The notes below the pieces were generated by a model. It saw nothing but the letters and a program-made list of their open reading frames with translations. It did not search any database and had not been told where the DNA came from. DNA of 11,457 nt from Oligoflexus sp. (GTDB taxonomy: Bacteria > Bdellovibrionota_B > Oligoflexia > Oligoflexales > Oligoflexaceae), in assembly GCA_030151925.1 (NCBI GenBank), contig JASLCY010000182.1:1-11457 (forward strand). The letters are read 5' to 3'. Position 1 is the stretch's first letter; each line of letters begins with the position of its first letter. A program made the translations under genes and the position numbers. Below, piece by piece: positions 4,731 to 11,457 of this stretch.

Positions 4731-5759
4731 ATGCCGAGTCAAAATGATACTGTGGCTGCCCTGGTTCTTGCCGCTGGTAAAGGTACCCGTATGAAAAGCC
4801 AATTACCCAAGGTTTTGCATCCCTTATGCGGCGTGCCGATGCTCGGACATGTGATGCATACGCTATCCAAGGCCGGCATTCAGGACAAGTGCATCGTAGT
4901 CGGCGGCGAAGTCGAACTACTTCAAAATTATCTCCGTAGTTTTGGACCTCTGACCTTCACTCTCCAGCGCGATCGCCTCGGAACCGGCGAAGCCGTGGCT
5001 TGCGGAGGCTTCGGCTTCAAAGGCGTCAAACCGCCTAGCTTTGCGAGCGGCAGCCTCCTCGCCGGCGAACCGATCGACAGCAAGTACATCCTGATCTGCG
5101 CGGGCGATACTCCGGCCATGGACGCCGAGGTGATCGCGGCCTTCGTGAAGTCGTCGCTGCAGAAGGGCTCGAGACTCGCGGTCCTCGGCATGAACCATCC
5201 CGAACCCAAGGGCTACGGCCGCCTTATCTGCAAGGCCGATAACCAGCTCCTTCGCATCGTCGAGGAGAAGGACGCGAGCGAAGCCGAGAAGAAGATTCAG
5301 CTCTGCAACTCGGGAGTGATCTTCGCCGAGAAGGACCACCTCTTCTCGCTCCTCGGCTCCCTCACGCAAAGCAATGCCCAGCGCGAATACTACCTCACCG
5401 ACTGCTTCGCCCTGAGCCTGGAGCGCGGCGTCCCCGCCGATGTTTGGGCGACCGACGATTACCATTCGTTCGACGGCGTCAACGATCGCCATCAGCTTTC
5501 ACAACTCGAAGGTCGCCTCCTGCAGAAGATCCGTCGCCGCTGGATGGCGGACGGCGTGACTTTCCTAATGGCGCCTTCCACTTACATCGAAGCTGATGTT
5601 ACGATAGGGGCCGATACCGTGATCGGTCCGCACGCGAGTTTGATAGGCAAGACGAAAATCGGAGCAAACTGCGAGATCGGTAGCCATGTCGCCTTGAAAG
5701 ATGTAATGATCCCTGATGGCACTCGCATCCCCGCGGGCACCGTCCGCGGCTTCTCATAA
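4731..5759 (+). CDS. glmU: Short GlmU: N-acetylglucosamine-1-phosphate uridyltransferase lacking the acetyltransferase domain
   Basis: The protein should join UTP and GlcNAc-1-phosphate to make UDP-GlcNAc, the precursor of peptidoglycan and lipopolysaccharide. Residues about 8-255 form the uridyltransferase domain: nucleotide-binding A14-A-G-K-G-T-R-M21 with K27, the L-G-T-G segment at 83-86, metal-binding D126 in A-G-D-T-P, E178/E179 in V-E-E-K-D-A, and N251 in V-N-D-R. Then about 60 residues of left-handed beta-helix hexapeptides (I-E-A-D-V-T-I-G-A-D) end with P-A-G-T-V-R-G. The total is 342 residues, against about 456 for bifunctional GlmU. The conserved acetyltransferase part (the later beta-helix with its catalytic Arg, Lys and His) is absent, and the downstream 21 bases leave no room for a frameshifted remainder. 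A loop of about 15 extra residues lies at 97-117. Acetylation must come from another protein, or the enzyme has a related nucleotidyltransferase role. It precedes glmS in the same unit. Confidence 0.9.
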   Translation: MPSQNDTVAALVLAAGKGTRMKSQLPKVLHPLCGVPMLGHVMHTLSKAGIQDKCIVVGGEVELLQNYLRSFGPLTFTLQRDRLGTGEAVACGGFGFKGVKPPSFASGSLLAGEPIDSKYILICAGDTPAMDAEVIAAFVKSSLQKGSRLAVLGMNHPEPKGYGRLICKADNQLLRIVEEKDASEAEKKIQLCNSGVIFAEKDHLFSLLGSLTQSNAQREYYLTDCFALSLERGVPADVWATDDYHSFDGVNDRHQLSQLEGRLLQKIRRRWMADGVTFLMAPSTYIEADVTIGADTVIGPHASLIGKTKIGANCEIGSHVALKDVMIPDGTRIPAGTVRGFS

Positions 5760-5780
5760 CAAGAAGGAACAAGCGCTTAT

Positions 5781-7613
5781 ATGTGTGGAATCGTTGGTTA
5801 TACCGGCCCTCGTCCGTGCCTTGGCATCGTCTTCGACGGACTTAAGAAATTGGAATACCGTGGCTACGACTCCGCCGGCATCGCTGTCCTCGACAAAGGC
5901 GAGATCGCGACGATCAAGGAATCGGGGAAACTCGACAACCTCAAACCAGCGATAGCGCGCCTTCCGCAAGAAGCCCATGTCGGTATCGGGCATACACGTT
6001 GGGCGACTCACGGCCTGCCGACTCGCGAAAACGCGCACCCGCATGAGTCCGAGCACATCGCTTTGATCCACAACGGCATCATCGAGAACTATAAAGAGCT
6101 CAAGGAAGAACTGCTTTCCAAGGGCGTACGCTTCCGTTCGGAAACCGATACCGAGGTCGTGGCCCACCTCGTCTCGCAGGAGATCAAGTCGGAGCCTCGC
6201 CCCATCGAAGCCCTCAAGAACGTCATCAAACGCCTTGAAGGCGCCTTCTCGCTTGCCTTCATCGTCGACAAGGTCCCGGATAAGATCTACGTCGCGAAAC
6301 AAGGCTCGCCGCTCGTCGTCGGTCTCGGCAAGGGCGAGACCTTCTTCGGCAGCGATGTGACGACCTTCGTGAACTTCACGCAGAAGGCCGTGTTCCTCCA
6401 GGACGGCGAGATCGCCGAGGTCAGCCCGAGCGGCCTCAAGCTCTGGGATAGGAAGGGCGCTGAGCTGCCGATCAAAACCACGCTCATCCAGTGGACGCCC
6501 GGCAGCGCGGATAAACAAGGCTTCCGCCACTACATGCTCAAGGAGATCCACGAGCAGCCGCGCGTGGTCTCGGCTACCACCCAAGCCTTCGTCAAGGACA
6601 ACAAGCTCGACCACGAGGCTCTCGGCCTCGACAAGATCGACTTCAAGAAGCTGCGCACGATCCACATCGTGGCCTGCGGCACCGCGTACTATGCGGGCAT
6701 GGTGGCGAAGTACTTCCTCGAGCCGCTGCTCGACGTCGCCGTGAACGTCGAGCTCGCGAGCGAATTCCGCTACCGCGAGCCTTATCTCCATAAGAACGGC
6801 GAAGCCCTCCTCATCGCGATCTCGCAATCGGGCGAGACCGCCGACACGCTCGCTTGCGTGAAGCACGCGAAGGAGAAGGGCGCGCAGATCTTCAGCATCT
6901 GCAACGTGGCCTATTCGAGCATCCATCGGGAGAGCGACTCGTCTATCCTCATGAAGGCGGGTCCTGAGATCGGCGTGGCTTCCACCAAGGCTTTCACGTC
7001 GCAGATCCTCTGCGCTTATCTCTGGGCCCTGGGCGCCGCGCAAAAGCTCGGCCGCATCGCAGACTCCGAGATCACCGAGATCATCCAGGACCTGAAGGCC
7101 CTGCCTCCTTATCTCGACCAGGCCCTCAATGCCGAAGAGCACCTCGTGGACCTCGCGGGCAAGCTCTATAATTACCCGAACTTCCTCTACATCGGCCGCG
7201 GCATGAGCTCTATCATCGCCTATGAAGGCGCGCTGAAGCTGAAGGAGATTTCCTATATCCACGCCGAAGGTTATGCGGCCGGCGAGCTGAAGCACGGCCC
7301 TATCGCCCTCGTGGACAAGAACATCCCTATCGTCGCCATCACCCCTAAGGACCACTATCACGAGAAGACTCTCTCCAATATCGAAGAAGTCTGCGCGCGT
7401 GAAGGCCAAGTCTATGGTATAGGTGATGATAAGGATCAACGTCTGAAAGACGTTTGTGCGCAGGTCATCCCCTGCCCGCAGGTGAAGAACCCCGTTTTCC
7501 AAACAATCCTATCTACCGTTCCTGTGCAGTTCCTCGCGTATCATATCGCGGTGAAACGCGGTACGGACGTCGATCAGCCGCGTAACCTCGCGAAGTCGGT
7601 GACCGTGGAATAA
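5781..7613 (+). CDS. glmS: Glutamine-fructose-6-phosphate aminotransferase (isomerizing)
   Basis: GlmS converts fructose-6-phosphate and glutamine to glucosamine-6-phosphate and glutamate, the committed step of amino-sugar synthesis in the cytoplasm. All 610 residues fit the usual length. The N-terminal Ntn glutaminase domain starts M-C-G-I-V-G with nucleophile Cys2 and carries G-H-T-R73-W-A-T-H77-G and H-N-G-I-I-E-N-Y (97-104). Two SIS sugar-isomerase domains follow: the first holds A-C-G-T (298-301), S348-Q-S-G-E-T353 and S401-T-K; the second holds E-G-A-L-K-L-K-E and A-E-G-Y. The C-terminus ends N-L-A-K-S-V-T-V-E, typical of the family. The ATG lies 21 bases after the glmU stop; AAGGA is 12 bases upstream, a rather long spacing. 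No glmS ribozyme precedes it, and there is no room for one. Expression is probably coupled to glmU. Confidence 0.97.
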   Translation: MCGIVGYTGPRPCLGIVFDGLKKLEYRGYDSAGIAVLDKGEIATIKESGKLDNLKPAIARLPQEAHVGIGHTRWATHGLPTRENAHPHESEHIALIHNGIIENYKELKEELLSKGVRFRSETDTEVVAHLVSQEIKSEPRPIEALKNVIKRLEGAFSLAFIVDKVPDKIYVAKQGSPLVVGLGKGETFFGSDVTTFVNFTQKAVFLQDGEIAEVSPSGLKLWDRKGAELPIKTTLIQWTPGSADKQGFRHYMLKEIHEQPRVVSATTQAFVKDNKLDHEALGLDKIDFKKLRTIHIVACGTAYYAGMVAKYFLEPLLDVAVNVELASEFRYREPYLHKNGEALLIAISQSGETADTLACVKHAKEKGAQIFSICNVAYSSIHRESDSSILMKAGPEIGVASTKAFTSQILCAYLWALGAAQKLGRIADSEITEIIQDLKALPPYLDQALNAEEHLVDLAGKLYNYPNFLYIGRGMSSIIAYEGALKLKEISYIHAEGYAAGELKHGPIALVDKNIPIVAITPKDHYHEKTLSNIEEVCAREGQVYGIGDDKDQRLKDVCAQVIPCPQVKNPVFQTILSTVPVQFLAYHIAVKRGTDVDQPRNLAKSVTVE

Positions 7614-7637
7614 GAGCGGAGAAGAAAGAGGCTCTTT

Positions 7638-9794
7638 TTGAGTGATTTGCTGAAGAATCTCAACAGTGTCCAGCGCGAGGCCGTCCTTCACAGGGATGGG
7701 CCTCTCGTTGTTTTTGCAGGGGCGGGCAGCGGGAAGACCCGCATCATCACGACCCGCATCGCCTATCTTATCGAGACCGGGGTCCTGCCCTGGGAAATCC
7801 TCGCCGTAACCTTCACCAACAAAGCGGCCGAAGAGATGCGGCACCGTTCGCTCGCGCTCTGCCCGGAGTCGCGGCGTTCGACGATCACGACCTTCCACTC
7901 GGCGAGCGCGAGGTGGCTCCGCGAGTTCGCCGGCGAACTCGGCTACGAGTCGAATTTTACGATTTACGACGACCAGGACGTCTCCCGAGCCCTGAAGCAC
8001 ATCATCAAACAGACGACCATCAAGGGCGAGATCGTCGCCCTGGTGAACGAGATGAAGAGCTTCCTCCATTTCGTGAAGACGATAGGCGTCTTCGTCAGCG
8101 AGATCGAGGATTACGCCACGCACAACCCTTCGTTCGTGCCGACCGGCGGCGTGGAGATCTATCGCAAATATCAGGAATTCCTCGCGCAATCGAACGCCAT
8201 GGACTTCAACGACCTGCTGATGAACGTCCTGCTCCTGCTGCGCAAGAACGAAAAGGTGCGGAACATCCTCGGCCGGCGCTTCCAATACATCATGGTGGAT
8301 GAGTTCCAGGATACGAACCGCACGCAGTTCGAGATCATCCAACACCTCAGCTCAGCGCACAAGAACCTCATGGTGGTGGGCGACGACGACCAGTCCATCT
8401 ATAGCTGGCGCGGCGCCACGCCTTCGAACATCATCGATTTCGATCGCACCTATCCCGGCGCGAAGCGCATCGCGCTCGAGGAGAACTATCGCTGCACGGG
8501 GAACATCGTCTCAGCGGCGAGCAAGCTCGTCGCGAACAACAAGAAGCGCGCGGTCAAGACCCTCTTCACCAACGCCCCGGCAGGCGATCTGATCGAGGTC
8601 CATCTCGAATCCGACGGGGAAATGGAGGCCTACTGGATCGCCGAATCGATCTGGAAAGAGCGCACGCGTTTCTCCTACGAGGACGTGGCGATCTTCTACC
8701 GCACGAACAGCCAGTCGCGTTCGCTCGAGGAAGCGCTCCTGAGGCGCCGCATCCCTTATACGATATACGGCTCCCTCGAATTCTACGAACGCCTTGAGAT
8801 CAAGGATCTGCTGGCCTATCTGAGGCTCCTGGCGAATCCCGCGGACGACGTGTCGTTCCTCAGGATCTATAACGTCCCGACGCGCGGGCTGGGAGAGAAG
8901 GCCTTCGAAGGCCTCCAGGTCTATGCGCAGGCACAGGGCCTCTCGCTCTGGAAAGGCGCGGAGGCGATGCTCGCCGACCCTGCGCAGAAGGCTTCGCCGA
9001 AACTCAAGTACCTCATGGACCTGCTCCATGCGCTGCAAGAGGACGTCCTGAGCAACCCGGTGAACGAGGCGGTCAAGACCCTGCTCGAGGCCTTGGAATA
9101 CCCCGCTTACCTGAAGAAGAAGTATCCCGATCAATATGCGGATAAGATGGACAACATCCAGGAGCTCGCGGCCGGCATCATCGAATTCGAGCAAAGGAAT
9201 CCCGGGGCGACGCTCGCCCAGTGGATCGAGACCGTCTCGCTCGTTCGCGAGGACGCGCAGGGCAAGGACGCGAAAGGCGTCTCGATGATGACGCTGCACA
9301 TGGCGAAAGGCCTCGAATTCCCCCGTGTTTTCATCGCGGGCGTCGAGGACGGCCTCCTTCCGCATAGGAACAGCGTGGAAGATCCCCTCGCGATCGAAGA
9401 AGAGCGCCGTCTCCTCTATGTGGGCATCACGCGCGCGAAATCGAAGCTGAGCATGACGCTCGCGAAGCGCCGCCGCAACTTCAACAACGAGATGGCCCAT
9501 CCTCCCTCTCGTTTCCTGAAAGAGATCCCGACCGAGCACATGGACTTCTCCATGAAAGCCCAGGAGGGGATCTATCCCGAGGACGCGCCCAAGCAGATGA
9601 CCTACGTCTACGACGACGTCGAAGACGGCGAGATCGAAGAGGGCTCCAGGGTCTACCACCCGACCTATGGGAAGGGGACCGTCCAGGGCTTCGATATCCA
9701 CCTCGGGTCGCGGAAAGCCGTCGTCAACTTTCGCGACTTCGGCTACCGGAAGATCCGCCCCAGCCAACTGCAGCTGAGAGGGTCGGCTGACTAA
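7638..9794 (+). CDS. pcrA: PcrA/UvrD-type ATP-dependent DNA helicase (superfamily 1A)
   Basis: This 718-residue 3'-5' DNA helicase would act in nucleotide excision repair, replication restart and removal of stalled complexes. Visible motifs in order are the Q-motif Q12, Walker A G28-A-G-S-G-K33-T34, motif Ia T-F-T-N-K-A-A, Walker B D221-E-F-Q-D-T226, motif III G-D-D-D-Q-S-I-Y-S-W-R-G-A (248-260), motif IV Y-R-T-N-S-Q-S-R, motif V with H-M-A-K-G-L-E-F, and motif VI Y-V-G-I-T-R-A. The last 50 residues (V-Y-H-P-T-Y-G-K-G-T-V) form the Tudor-like module that in PcrA and UvrD binds RNA polymerase. The start is TTG, chosen because AGAGG lies 6 bases upstream and the protein begins at the normal family position. 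It lies 24 bases after glmS and is probably in the same transcript, though it has no pathway link with it. The name uvrD would be equally fitting. Confidence 0.95.
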   Translation: MSDLLKNLNSVQREAVLHRDGPLVVFAGAGSGKTRIITTRIAYLIETGVLPWEILAVTFTNKAAEEMRHRSLALCPESRRSTITTFHSASARWLREFAGELGYESNFTIYDDQDVSRALKHIIKQTTIKGEIVALVNEMKSFLHFVKTIGVFVSEIEDYATHNPSFVPTGGVEIYRKYQEFLAQSNAMDFNDLLMNVLLLLRKNEKVRNILGRRFQYIMVDEFQDTNRTQFEIIQHLSSAHKNLMVVGDDDQSIYSWRGATPSNIIDFDRTYPGAKRIALEENYRCTGNIVSAASKLVANNKKRAVKTLFTNAPAGDLIEVHLESDGEMEAYWIAESIWKERTRFSYEDVAIFYRTNSQSRSLEEALLRRRIPYTIYGSLEFYERLEIKDLLAYLRLLANPADDVSFLRIYNVPTRGLGEKAFEGLQVYAQAQGLSLWKGAEAMLADPAQKASPKLKYLMDLLHALQEDVLSNPVNEAVKTLLEALEYPAYLKKKYPDQYADKMDNIQELAAGIIEFEQRNPGATLAQWIETVSLVREDAQGKDAKGVSMMTLHMAKGLEFPRVFIAGVEDGLLPHRNSVEDPLAIEEERRLLYVGITRAKSKLSMTLAKRRRNFNNEMAHPPSRFLKEIPTEHMDFSMKAQEGIYPEDAPKQMTYVYDDVEDGEIEEGSRVYHPTYGKGTVQGFDIHLGSRKAVVNFRDFGYRKIRPSQLQLRGSAD

Positions 9795-9829
9795 GGCGCA
9801 AATCCCGCCCTTTTCTTAAGCCAAATCAT

Positions 9830-9878
9830 GGGCTTTGGGTCTCTCGCACGGCGCGGGACCCAAGGCCCAAGACTTTTG
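9830..9878 (+). terminator. Terminator after the helicase gene
   Basis: GGGCTTTGGGTC (9830-9841) and GACCCAAGGCCC (9857-9868) form a 12-bp stem with one U-G pair and a 15-base loop, followed by AAGACTTTT. It lies 35 bases past the helicase stop and should end the glmU-glmS-pcrA transcript. The T-run is short and begins 5 bases after the stem, so termination may be partial. Confidence 0.65.
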
Positions 9879-9949
9879 GAACAGCCTCCCCGCCCTTAGG
9901 AACCTATGATAAACTCGAGATAATCACTTCTTTCCATCCTGAGGATCCC

Positions 9950-10216
9950 ATGGGTGTAAGGCTCGTCTACTGCCTCGCGGCCATCGTGCTTTTCATCGGC
10001 ACCATGCGCGGCGAAACTTCGATCTATGATTATTTTAAACTCAAGAAAAGCCGCGACATCCTCGAAGCGACTGTCGATAAGCTCAAGGCCAGCAACGAAG
10101 ATCTGAGCGAGGAGATCCGCAAGATCAAAGGCTCGCCCGATTATGCGCGCAAAGTCCTGCGCGACAAGTACCACGTGACCGACGGTAATGAGAAAATCAT
10201 CTTTTTCGCCGACTGA
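9950..10216 (+). CDS. ftsB: FtsB/DivIC-family septum formation initiator
   Basis: This 88-residue protein has a short N-terminal membrane helix (about 5-18), a periplasmic heptad-like coiled coil (about 32-62) and the conserved tail S62-P-D-Y-A-R-K-V-L-R-D-K-Y-H-V and E-K-I-I-F-F. This is the layout of FtsB/DivIC, which with FtsL and FtsQ activates septal peptidoglycan synthesis by FtsWI. The start ATG has GAGGA 5 bases upstream; a -10-like TATGAT (9905-9910) lies ahead without a clear -35. It is the first gene after the helicase terminator, and the lipoprotein gene begins 12 bases downstream, so those two are probably co-transcribed. Proteobacterial ftsB often sits next to eno, which is not visible here. 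A cell-division role is inferred from the family. Confidence 0.8.
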   Translation: MGVRLVYCLAAIVLFIGTMRGETSIYDYFKLKKSRDILEATVDKLKASNEDLSEEIRKIKGSPDYARKVLRDKYHVTDGNEKIIFFAD

Positions 10217-10228
10217 ACAGGAGCTTTC

Positions 10229-11457
10229 ATGCAGAAATTAGCGATAACCCTTGGCCTTCTTGCGACCCTGACGAGCGGGTGCGGAAAATTCAACCTCAAT
10301 CAGATGCTCGCGAGCCAGAAGGATAAAGACGCCTTCGACAACCTGCAGGAGCGCGCGCAGCACGAGTACGACCAGGGCAACTTCGATAAGGCTCTCGAGC
10401 TGACCAACCAGGCTCTCGCCATCAGCCCCGATAGCGAAGACCCGACCATACTCAAAGGCTACGTGTACTTGAGCAAGGCCGGCCTGGACGGTTTCAACAT
10501 CTCGAAGAAATTGATCATCGCGAACGAAGAGTCGCAGTCGGGGACTTCGACGACGGTCAAGACCGGCGACACCACCACCGACAACTTCAACGTCTTCCGT
10601 TCGGTGATGAACCTCACGGACGACGATTACAGCGAGATGGGCACGAGAACCACGATCGGCACCCAGCAACTGCCGATCTACTTGCCGAAGTCCGCTGCAG
10701 ACGCCAGGGCCAGCCATAGCACGGCGATCACCTACCTGACCCAGGCGATCCAGACCCTTTGCCCTCTCGGTCTACCTTCAGCGAATCCTGATAACGACAA
10801 GGACACGCGCCACACCTGTAGCGCGAACCTTCATGCGAGCTCCAACAAAGGCAAGTTGAACTTCGCCTGGGCCCTCGCGCACCTCGGTGAGGCGATCACC
10901 TTCTATTCGGTCATCCTCTACGATTCCGACGGCGACGGTATCCCCAACCTCCAGGCCGCGATTCCCACGGAGCAGATTACCGCGGCCAACGCGAGCCAGT
11001 TCATCTCCACCATCGAGAAGCTGAACGAAGCGTTGAACGCGATCTTCCCGCAGGGCACGCTCGCGGACGGCTCGATGCTGAACGCGGTCTTCAGCGACCT
11101 TGAAACCGCTTCGACGGCGCTTTCTTCGATCCCCGGCATTCCCAAGAGCGTGACGGATTCAGTGCAGAAATCGATCGACGACCTGAACGCGAAGATCTCT
11201 GCCATCAACACCGCCTCCGGCGCCGCCAGCGCCCAGAACGAAGCCTTGAAGAAGAGTTTGACGACCGGTCTCGCCAGCGCTCTGAACAAGCAGATCGAAG
11301 ATTCTCCTCAGTTCTCGACCCTCAGCACCTCCGACCAGGGCAAGGCCTGCTGCGTCTACCGCAGTATGAATACCTCGGCCGATCGTCCCTCGAAGTGCCT
11401 GGCGGCGAACTACACCGACGCCTACTGCGCAACGGTCCTCTCATCGGGTTCCTTGCA
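10229..11457 (+). CDS. TPR-containing lipoprotein with calcium-loop motif (truncated by window edge)
   Basis: The frame is open for 409 codons from an ATG with AGGAG 5 bases upstream to the right edge. Residues 1-17 are a lipoprotein signal peptide and C18 (L-T-S-G-C) the likely lipidated cysteine; Thr at -3 departs from the usual Leu/Ile/Val. Residues about 38-83 look like a TPR unit (Y-D-Q-G-N-F-D-K-A-L, then A-L-A-I-S-P). D232-S-D-G-D-G-I-P-N240 matches the D-x-D-x-D-G calcium loops of thrombospondin-3-like repeats. Cysteines at 178/197 and 374/375/390/400 may form disulfides. A long Ala/Ser-rich helical stretch (about 250-355) separates them. The protein should sit in the outer or inner membrane facing the periplasm, or at the surface. 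I do not recognise a specific family; it may be a structural or adventurous-motility-type lipoprotein. Its 12-base gap to the FtsB-like gene suggests an envelope role. Confidence 0.85.
   Translation, partial: MQKLAITLGLLATLTSGCGKFNLNQMLASQKDKDAFDNLQERAQHEYDQGNFDKALELTNQALAISPDSEDPTILKGYVYLSKAGLDGFNISKKLIIANEESQSGTSTTVKTGDTTTDNFNVFRSVMNLTDDDYSEMGTRTTIGTQQLPIYLPKSAADARASHSTAITYLTQAIQTLCPLGLPSANPDNDKDTRHTCSANLHASSNKGKLNFAWALAHLGEAITFYSVILYDSDGDGIPNLQAAIPTEQITAANASQFISTIEKLNEALNAIFPQGTLADGSMLNAVFSDLETASTALSSIPGIPKSVTDSVQKSIDDLNAKISAINTASGAASAQNEALKKSLTTGLASALNKQIEDSPQFSTLSTSDQGKACCVYRSMNTSADRPSKCLAANYTDAYCATVLSSGSL

Noticed and set aside
5760..5780. glmS ribozyme or other amino-sugar regulator before glmS
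   Set aside because: Only 21 bases separate glmU and glmS, too short for the ribozyme, and no matching structure precedes glmU.
5754..7502. Long minus-strand reading frame opposite glmS
   Set aside because: It is antisense to an unmistakable GlmS. GC-ending codons on the true strand leave the opposite frame open, and its protein is a compositionally biased Asp/Leu/Arg/Val-rich string.
8511..9767. Long minus-strand reading frame opposite the helicase gene
   Set aside because: Antisense to conserved helicase motifs, with the same biased composition and no ribosome-binding site of note.
1..11457. CRISPR array, tRNA or rRNA genes, insertion sequences
   Set aside because: I saw no regularly spaced repeats, no tRNA-like cloverleaf with a T-loop, and no transposase or integrase-like protein.

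Overview
The window looks chromosomal, from a Gram-negative bacterium. It encodes a lipoprotein-type signal sequence, a 7TMR-DISM membrane receptor, enzymes of the UDP-N-acetylglucosamine branch and an FtsB/DivIC-type division protein. The protein mix would fit a Bdellovibrionota/Oligoflexia-like or other deltaproteobacterial lineage, but that placement is inference and no marker here proves it. From about 3.3 kb rightwards the genes use GC-ending codons. The first 3.3 kb is visibly more AT-rich, especially its intergenic stretches.

Left region (1-3300). A 7TMR-DISM sensor on the minus strand runs off the left edge, so its output domain is not visible. Next comes a gene-poor, AT-rich stretch (926-1360) that can be read as a plus-strand transcription unit: a possible promoter at 1080-1108, a foldable RNA whose 5' part can pair with a strong ribosome-binding site, a 10-codon reading frame, and two related GC-rich terminators. 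Convergent with it is a two-gene minus-strand cassette: a heme-oxygenase-like diiron oxidase (HDO) family protein whose stop overlaps the start of a YcaO-domain protein. An inverted repeat sits in front of the pair. The cassette resembles the modifying half of a peptide-tailoring (RiPP) or small-molecule pathway, but no convincing precursor gene is visible. It is the best candidate here for an undescribed system.

Middle region (3260-4730). A HEAT-repeat protein and, upstream of it, a NifU-C-terminal-domain (NFU-like) iron-sulfur protein form a minus-strand pair ending at a strong hairpin terminator. A 188-bp divergent intergenic region separates this pair from glmU.

Right region (4731-11457), all plus strand. 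glmU, glmS and a PcrA/UvrD helicase gene are closely spaced (gaps of about 21 and 24 bases) and end at a hairpin terminator. GlmU is short: it keeps the uridyltransferase domain and a few left-handed beta-helix coils but lacks the acetyltransferase half. GlmS makes glucosamine-6-phosphate and GlmU makes UDP-GlcNAc, so these two neighbours cover the first and last steps of the pathway. The acetylation step must be supplied elsewhere. After the terminator come a small FtsB/DivIC-like division protein and, 12 bases on, a large TPR-containing lipoprotein cut by the right edge.

I see no tRNA, rRNA, CRISPR array, insertion sequence or phage gene.
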